NCBI GenBank assembly: GCA_029202525.1 | Contig: CP119325.1 | Span: forward strand, 3,322,001-3,386,000 | Reading direction: 5' to 3' | From: Candidatus Pseudomonas phytovorans | GTDB taxonomy: Bacteria > Pseudomonadota > Gammaproteobacteria > Pseudomonadales > Pseudomonadaceae | DNA length: 64,000 nucleotides | Shown: in pieces, positions 59,984-64,000 of the stretch | How positions within the stretch are numbered: position 1 is the stretch's first letter | Layout of the letters: the number at the start of each line of letters is the position of its first letter | Translations under genes and position numbers: made by a program | The notes under the pieces: model-generated | What the model was told of the DNA's origin: nothing | Seen by the model: only the letters and a program-made list of their open reading frames with translations | Databases searched by the model: none

Positions 59984-59999
59984 AGCAGGGACTGTGCCA
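59984..59999 (-). promoter_or_regulatory. Sigma-54 promoter of the TonB receptor unit (unit B)
   Basis: The minus strand reads TGGCAC-AGTCC-CTGCT, invariant GG and GC correctly spaced. The predicted start is near 59973. Confidence 0.85.
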
Positions 60000-60062
60000 T
60001 GTTGTTAAGTCATTGAACTATAAAGATTTAATTCTGATTTTGAGAGGGTGTTGCAGATTGGG

Positions 60063-60100
60063 CAGCAGTGGGGTGCTGGGCGGGTGCTGCTGGGGCAGCA
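60063..60100. promoter_or_regulatory. Paired activator sites upstream of unit B
   Basis: TGCTGGGGCAGCA at 60088-60100 is a TGCTG-N3-CAGCA palindrome. The companion at 60063-60078 is the inverted arrangement CAGCAGTGGGGTGCTG. They are centred about 121 and 97 bp upstream of the predicted start. Confidence 0.8.
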
Positions 60101-60120
60101 GTCGTTGGGCTGAGATTGTT

Positions 60121-60230
60121 GGGGCCGCTTTGCGGCCCTATCGCGACACAAGGCCGCTCCTACAATCGACCGGCGTATGCAGGACTGTGTAGGAGCGGCC
60201 TTGTGTCGCGATGGGCTGCGCAGCAGCCCC
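60121..60230. repeat. REP-like inverted pair, third sequence class
   Basis: CTATCGCGACACAAGGCCGC and its inverted copy GCGGCCTTGTGTCGCGATGG flank a 21 bp spacer, with outer arms GGGGC...GCCCC. It lies right after the stop of the second DszB-like gene and before the UAS of unit B, so it may also end the unit A transcript. Confidence 0.9.
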
Positions 60231-60237
60231 AAAAATC

Positions 60238-61296
60238 TCAAACGGCTAACCGCGAAGTCGAACCGATCACACTCTCCAGTACGTGAAAATCAATCCAGTC
60301 GCGCACGTCAAATCGCCGCGGTATGAACTCCCACCTGAACAGGAACTCGGTAAAGTCCTGCAGCGCGTCGATCGAGCGGCTGTCCAGCGTCGTGCGCAAG
60401 CGCCTGTGCGCATCATCGCCGTAAGCCGCCGCCACCCAGTATTCGCTGGTGTTCAGCTCACGTGCCAGAAAGCGCCGGGTTTCCTCGGGGTTGGCCCAGG
60501 CCCATTGCTCGGTGCGCAGCACCGTGTCGACCAGCGTACGGCTGGCATCGAAGTGGTTTTCCAGCAAGTGCCGGTCCACGGTCAGCGTGCGCGGGGTGCC
60601 GTTGTTGCTGCGGATCAGCGGGTCGGGGTGGCTGCCGGTGTCGACCACTACGCGCAGGCCGAACTCGTGGGCCAGGTGCACGGCGTGCGCGCCTTTGAGA
60701 AAGATGGCGTCGATGTCACCGCGCAGCAGGCCGATCAGCTCGTTGTTGCGCCGGCTGAAGCGGCTGGTGTCCAGGCTCACTTCGGCGCCGTACAGGTGCT
60801 GCTTGGCATCGTCGCTGTAGGTGCCGCCATAGGGGTAGTCGACCAGCTCCACATCGGCCACCGCCAGGCCTTCGAGCTTCAGGGCGTTTTCCAGCCCGCG
60901 CAGGGCCTGGGCGCGGGTGAAGTCGATCTGTACATTCGCCCACTTCGGTATGCCGAAGCGACGGTTTTTAAGGTCGCGAATGCTGCGCACACCGCTTTCT
61001 TCGGTGGTGAGGATCAATTGCACCTCATCGCTCCACGACAACCCCAGCACGCGGGTCTCGACGCCGCTGGCGTAGGCCCAGATCGCCGGGATGTTGCCGC
61101 CGTGGCGCACCGAGTTCTGCAAGTGATGGTCGTAATGGGCTTCGCGCACTTCGCGTTCGCTGGACTCGCGCAGCGACTGGATGTTGGTGCCGAACGGCGC
61201 AAACGCCTCGGCCAGGCGACCCGACTGCACGGCAATGCCGAGCCCGGTGGGAACTGGGCTGTGGGTGTACCAGAGGGTTTCCAGGGGCTTGGTCAT
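60238..61296 (-). CDS. DszB-like desulfinase-fold protein with Ser in place of the catalytic Cys
   Basis: 352 residues without a signal peptide, so cytosolic. The fold is the periplasmic-binding-protein-like fold shared by DszB (2'-hydroxybiphenyl-2-sulfinate desulfinase) and NMT1/SsuA proteins. DszB uses Cys27, His60 and Arg70. Here the equivalent text is WYTHSPVPTG with Ser13 at the Cys position, His54 in EAHYDH, and Arg64 in SVRHGG, with His and Arg ten residues apart as in DszB. A Ser at this position inactivates DszB. It overlaps the Cys-bearing paralogue by 4 bp (ATGA). It may bind without turning over, or form a heteromer. Automated annotation may call it an ABC binding protein. Confidence 0.82.
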   Translation of the reverse strand: MTKPLETLWYTHSPVPTGLGIAVQSGRLAEAFAPFGTNIQSLRESSEREVREAHYDHHLQNSVRHGGNIPAIWAYASGVETRVLGLSWSDEVQLILTTEESGVRSIRDLKNRRFGIPKWANVQIDFTRAQALRGLENALKLEGLAVADVELVDYPYGGTYSDDAKQHLYGAEVSLDTSRFSRRNNELIGLLRGDIDAIFLKGAHAVHLAHEFGLRVVVDTGSHPDPLIRSNNGTPRTLTVDRHLLENHFDASRTLVDTVLRTEQWAWANPEETRRFLARELNTSEYWVAAAYGDDAHRRLRTTLDSRSIDALQDFTEFLFRWEFIPRRFDVRDWIDFHVLESVIGSTSRLAV

Positions 61297-62357
61297 GGGG
61301 TAACGGGTTTCCTGTCCATTTGGAGGGGAGCCAGCAGTTGGTCGAGTGGCTCGCGGGTGATCCAGTCGCGCACCTCGAAGCGGGCCGGGATGAAGCGCCA
61401 GCGTTTCAGAAACTCGACAAAGTCCTGCAAGGCATCGATGGCCTGTTCTTCCAGGCGCGTGCTCAGGCGCAGGTGGGCGTCAGCGCCGTAAGCCACTTGT
61501 ACCCAATACTCGCTGCAGTTGGTTTCCCGCGCCAGGTAGCGACGTGTTTCGTCGGGGTGCTGATGTGCCCAGCGCTCGGCGCGCAGCACCGAACCGAGCA
61601 GCGTGTGCACCACCTGCGGGTGCTGCGCCAGCAGGTGGCTGTCCACCGCCAGGGTGCGTGGTGTGCCGTTGTTGCTGCGGATCAGCGGGTCGGGGTGGCT
61701 GCCGGTGTCGATCACTGTGTGCAGGGCGAAGGCGTGGGCCAGTTGCACGGCGCTGGCGCCTTTGAGAAAGATTGCGTCGACCTCGCCGCGCAGCAGGCCG
61801 GCCAGCTCCAGGTTGCGGCCTTCGCTCTGGGTGCTGGACACCGGTGTGCCGGCCACGTTGCGCACCGGGCGGTCGCTGAAGGTGCCGTCGTAGCGGTAGT
61901 TGACCAAGTCCACGTCGCCCACTTGCAACCCTGCGAGCTTGAGGGCGTTTTCCAGCCCGCGCAGCGCCTGGGCGCGGGTGAAGTCGATCTGTGCTGCGGC
62001 CCAGTCGGGCAGGCCGAAGCGGCGGCCCTTGAGGTCTTTTACGGTGTGGATGCCGCTGTCTGGCCGGGTCAGGATCAATTGCGCCTCATCTGCCCATGAC
62101 AGGCCGATCACCCGGGTGTCGCGGCCTTGGGCGCGGGCCCAGATGGCCGGGATGCTGCCGCCGTGGCGCACCGAATTGAGCAGACTGTGGTCGAAGTGCG
62201 ATTCGCGCACCGCCTGCTGGTCGGCTTCACGCAGGGACTGTACCTGGGTGCCGAGGCCGGCCAGGTCTTCCTGCAGCCAGCCTTGCTGCACGGCAATGCC
62301 CAGGCCGGTGGGCACCGGACAGCGGGTGTACCACAAGGTATCGAGGGTTTGGCTCAT
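61293..62357 (-). CDS. DszB-like desulfinase-fold protein with conserved Cys-His-Arg
   Basis: 354 residues, no signal peptide. It aligns with DszB at WYTRCPVPTG (Cys13; DszB SNCPVPN, Cys27), ESHFDH (His54; DszB His60), SVRHGG (Arg64; DszB RFGG, Arg70), and GEVDAIFLKGASAVQLAHAFALHTVIDTG (DszB GDVDALYS...VVDLG). This suggests an aryl- or alkyl-sulfinate desulfinase releasing sulfite. The start at 62357 begins MSQTLDTLWY; the frame runs upstream without relevance. It is 14 bp after the monooxygenase gene and overlaps its Ser13 paralogue by 4 bp. Confidence 0.84.
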   Translation of the reverse strand: MSQTLDTLWYTRCPVPTGLGIAVQQGWLQEDLAGLGTQVQSLREADQQAVRESHFDHSLLNSVRHGGSIPAIWARAQGRDTRVIGLSWADEAQLILTRPDSGIHTVKDLKGRRFGLPDWAAAQIDFTRAQALRGLENALKLAGLQVGDVDLVNYRYDGTFSDRPVRNVAGTPVSSTQSEGRNLELAGLLRGEVDAIFLKGASAVQLAHAFALHTVIDTGSHPDPLIRSNNGTPRTLAVDSHLLAQHPQVVHTLLGSVLRAERWAHQHPDETRRYLARETNCSEYWVQVAYGADAHLRLSTRLEEQAIDALQDFVEFLKRWRFIPARFEVRDWITREPLDQLLAPLQMDRKPVTP

Positions 62358-62371
62358 GTTCTGGCTCCGGG

Positions 62372-63520
62372 TCAGGCACTGGCTTGCAGAGGGGTAGGGG
62401 TGGCGGCCTGCACCAGCGGCAGCACTTCCTGGCCGATGCGCAGGGCCTCTTCCAGGTGCGGGTTGGCGGCGAGGATGAAGGTGCTGAAACCGGCATCGCG
62501 GTATTCGGCCAGGCGTTCGGCGATGTTCTGGTGGCTGCCCACCAGGCCCACGGTGGGGCCGGGCTTGGCTTTGGCGAAACCGGCCCACAGGTTGCGCGCC
62601 AGGATCAGTTCGTCGAAGCCCTGCAAGCCTTGGTGATAGGCTGCCTGGCGTGCACCGCCTACCGAGTCCGAACCGGTCACGAAGCCCTTGGCGCTGGCAC
62701 TGGCCTTGCCTTCCAGGCGCTCGAACTGCTGGCGCAGCTCGCGCCAGGCTTGTTCCTCGGTCTCGCGGGCGAACAGGTCGACACGCAGACCGAAACGCAC
62801 CGTGCGGCCTTGCTTGTCGGCCAGCTCGCGCACACGCTCGATATGTGGCTTGAGCTTGTCGATGGGTTCGGCCCAATTCAGGTACACATCAGCGTGGCGT
62901 GCAGCCACGTCCAGCGCGGCATCGGAAAAGCCAGAGAAGTACACGCCCGGTTTGCGTTCGTGTTGCAGCCCCGGTGGCAGGCTGCCGTTTTCCAGGCGGT
63001 AGATATCGCCTTCATAGGAAAACTTGTCCTGCGTCCACAGGCCCTGGATCACGTCGAGGAATTCGCCGGTACGCTTGTAGCGCAGGTCATGTTCGAGGAA
63101 GTCGCCATTGGCCCGTTGGCTGGCCGGGTTGCCGCCGGTGATGATGTTCCAGTCCAGGCGACCGCCACTGAGGTTCTGCAGGATTGCCGCCTGCTGGGCG
63201 GCATAAGCGGGCAAGGTCCAGGTGGCCTGGAAAGCGATCAGGAAGCGAATGCGCCGGGTTTCGCGGGCGAGCGCGGCGGCTGCGATCCACGGCTCCGGGC
63301 CGGTGGGCAGCAGCGCGCCTTCGAACCCGGCGAGCTCGGCCGCCTTGGCGACCTGGGCGATGTAGTCGATGTAGGTGAAACCATCCGCCTGGCCGTCGGG
63401 CAATCGGCCGGGCGCGATGTTGCCGGGGCGGTGGGCGGGGTTGCCGCGGTTATGGCGGTCGGTGGACAGCTGCGGGCCGTCGGTGCCTAAAGGCAGGCGC
63501 CAGAAGAATTCGGTGGTCAT
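62372..63520 (-). CDS. SsuD-like FMNH2-dependent monooxygenase, first gene of unit A
   Basis: 382 residues of the SsuD branch: EFFWRLPLGTDG, YIDYIAQVAKAAELAGFEGALLPTGPEPWIAAAALARETRRIRFLIAFQATWTLPAYAAQQAAILQNLSGGRLDWNIITGG, YFSGFSDAALDVAARHADVYLNW, and GLVGSHQNIAERLAEY match the alkanesulfonate monooxygenase family. It cleaves a C-S bond using FMNH2 supplied by a separate reductase, which is not adjacent. It is 31 nt past a predicted sigma-54 start. With the DszB-like pair it suggests a two-step sulfone/sulfonate to sulfite route. Confidence 0.92.
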   Translation of the reverse strand: MTTEFFWRLPLGTDGPQLSTDRHNRGNPAHRPGNIAPGRLPDGQADGFTYIDYIAQVAKAAELAGFEGALLPTGPEPWIAAAALARETRRIRFLIAFQATWTLPAYAAQQAAILQNLSGGRLDWNIITGGNPASQRANGDFLEHDLRYKRTGEFLDVIQGLWTQDKFSYEGDIYRLENGSLPPGLQHERKPGVYFSGFSDAALDVAARHADVYLNWAEPIDKLKPHIERVRELADKQGRTVRFGLRVDLFARETEEQAWRELRQQFERLEGKASASAKGFVTGSDSVGGARQAAYHQGLQGFDELILARNLWAGFAKAKPGPTVGLVGSHQNIAERLAEYRDAGFSTFILAANPHLEEALRIGQEVLPLVQAATPTPLQASA

Positions 63521-63562
63521 GGGGGCTCCTGAAGAGGGAGGTTGTGCAGATGGGGAGGGTGG

Positions 63563-63578
63563 TGCAACGGCTGTGCCA
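63563..63578 (-). promoter_or_regulatory. Sigma-54 promoter of the monooxygenase/desulfinase unit (unit A)
   Basis: The minus strand reads TGGCAC-AGCCG-TTGCA, a full match to the -24/-12 consensus. The predicted start is near 63552. Confidence 0.9.
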
Positions 63579-63635
63579 TGCGTGGCGTAGGGCCTGTGGG
63601 GCGGGGGTTTGATGAGTAGACGGGGAGAGGGGTGC

Positions 63636-63680
63636 TGCTGTGGCAGCAGTGCGGCAGCAATGGATGCTGGGGTGGCAGCA
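63636..63680. promoter_or_regulatory. Paired activator sites upstream of unit A
   Basis: TGCTGTGGCAGCA at 63636-63648 (TGCTG-N3-CAGCA) and a wider copy TGCTG-N6-CAGCA at 63665-63680 are centred about 90 and 120 bp upstream of the predicted start. A CAGCA half-site lies between them. Confidence 0.8.
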
Positions 63681-63702
63681 GGGTGCGGTGCATATCTGTT
63701 CC

Positions 63703-63988
63703 GGCCCTTTCGCGGGTGAACCCGCTCCCACAGGTTCTGCGCTGCCTGTCAGACCTGCGCTGTACCTGTGGGAGATTACCCAGCCCTTTGGGCTGCGTTG
63801 TCACGCAGAGAGCTGAATTCGTAAGCGCGACGCGGACTTTGTGGGAGCGGGCGTGCCCGCGAAGAATCCAACGCGGTGTATGGCACCGGCTGCGCCGGTG
63901 TTCGCGGGCACGCCCGCTCCCACAGAGACCCTGCTAATCAGTTAGCTAAGTGCAGTTCTGTGGGAGCGGGTTCACCCGCGAAGAGGCC
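63703..63988. repeat. Nested REP cluster at the right edge
   Basis: An outer REP pair, 63703-63733 (CGCGGGTGAACCCGCTCCCA) and 63959-63988 (GGGAGCGGGTTCACCCGCGA), encloses a degraded REP near 63764-63790 and a complete inner pair at 63840-63925. The inner pair is nearly identical to 40055-40140. No gene is visible from 63521 to the window end. Confidence 0.88.
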
Positions 63989-64000
63989 GGCAAGTCAGAC

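Noticed and set aside
60238..62357. Reading the two DszB-like proteins simply as periplasmic ABC binding proteins
   Set aside because: Neither has a signal peptide at any plausible start, and the Cys/His/Arg spacing matches DszB. The binding-protein fold is shared, so the idea is not fully excluded.
1..64000. CRISPR arrays, tRNA or rRNA genes, prophage or integrase genes
   Set aside because: No regularly spaced direct repeats, no recognisable tRNA/rRNA sequence and no phage or recombinase genes were seen; the repeats present are inverted REP-type pairs.

Overview
The window is chromosomal DNA of a Pseudomonas, most likely of the P. putida group. It is GC-rich, has the ~30 bp inverted REP pairs typical of P. 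putida (cores like GTGGGAGCGGGC and CCCGCTCCCAC), an mgtC-crcY-mvaB arrangement, a pobR/pobA pair and a B12-riboswitch cobW-cobN cluster. I see no rRNA, tRNA, CRISPR array, intact insertion sequence or prophage. The left edge cuts a chemoreceptor gene; the right edge is REP-rich non-coding DNA.

Layout. 1-8 kb: chemoreceptor (partial), a ~284 bp palindromic element, a Na+/H+ antiporter-family transporter, a FecR anti-sigma factor without a partner sigma, and a MarR-EmrA-EmrB-like efflux operon with a clear self-repression operator. 8-13 kb: two tandem paralogous hybrid histidine kinases (a short-chain dehydrogenase remnant abuts the first) and a MocR regulator. 13-20 kb: solitary ccoG, mgtC-like gene, the small RNA gene crcY with a sigma-54 promoter, liuR-mvaB with its operator, and pobR/pobA. 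20-30 kb: ankyrin protein, gamma-glutamyltranspeptidase and LysR; ctlX-ocd (citrulline to ornithine to proline) with a divergent Lrp regulator; a START-domain protein, ureidoglycine aminohydrolase, a DszA/NtaA-family monooxygenase and an SsuA-like binding protein. 30-43 kb: regulators and small exported proteins, DUF3300/DUF2950 pair, a LysR/PACE efflux pair, ilvE and an ABC-F ATPase. 43-50.5 kb: cobalamin riboswitch, cobW, cobN, a ChlI-like AAA+ protein and a von Willebrand A protein, together a CobN-type cobaltochelatase locus.

51-64 kb holds the most interesting unit, an apparently coordinated organosulfur-acquisition locus. It has three transcription units on the minus strand: (A) an SsuD-like flavin monooxygenase plus two DszB-like desulfinase-fold proteins; (B) two TonB-dependent receptors; (C) an SsuB/SsuC-type ABC importer with two different permeases. 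Each unit starts 25-32 nt downstream of the predicted start of a -24/-12 (sigma-54) promoter. Each promoter is preceded, 75-120 bp upstream, by paired copies of the palindrome TGCTG-N3-CAGCA or a variant. A sigma-54 activator gene sits at the end of the locus and is the natural candidate regulator. The DszB-like pair keeps the His and Arg of the desulfinase site in both copies, but the catalytic Cys is present in one and replaced by Ser in the other.

A second theme is carbon catabolite control. The crcY sRNA, which sequesters Hfq/Crc, lies 2.6 kb from pobA, whose start codon overlaps an AACAACAA Hfq/Crc motif. The same 8-mer precedes the ureidoglycine aminohydrolase gene and an EamA transporter gene.
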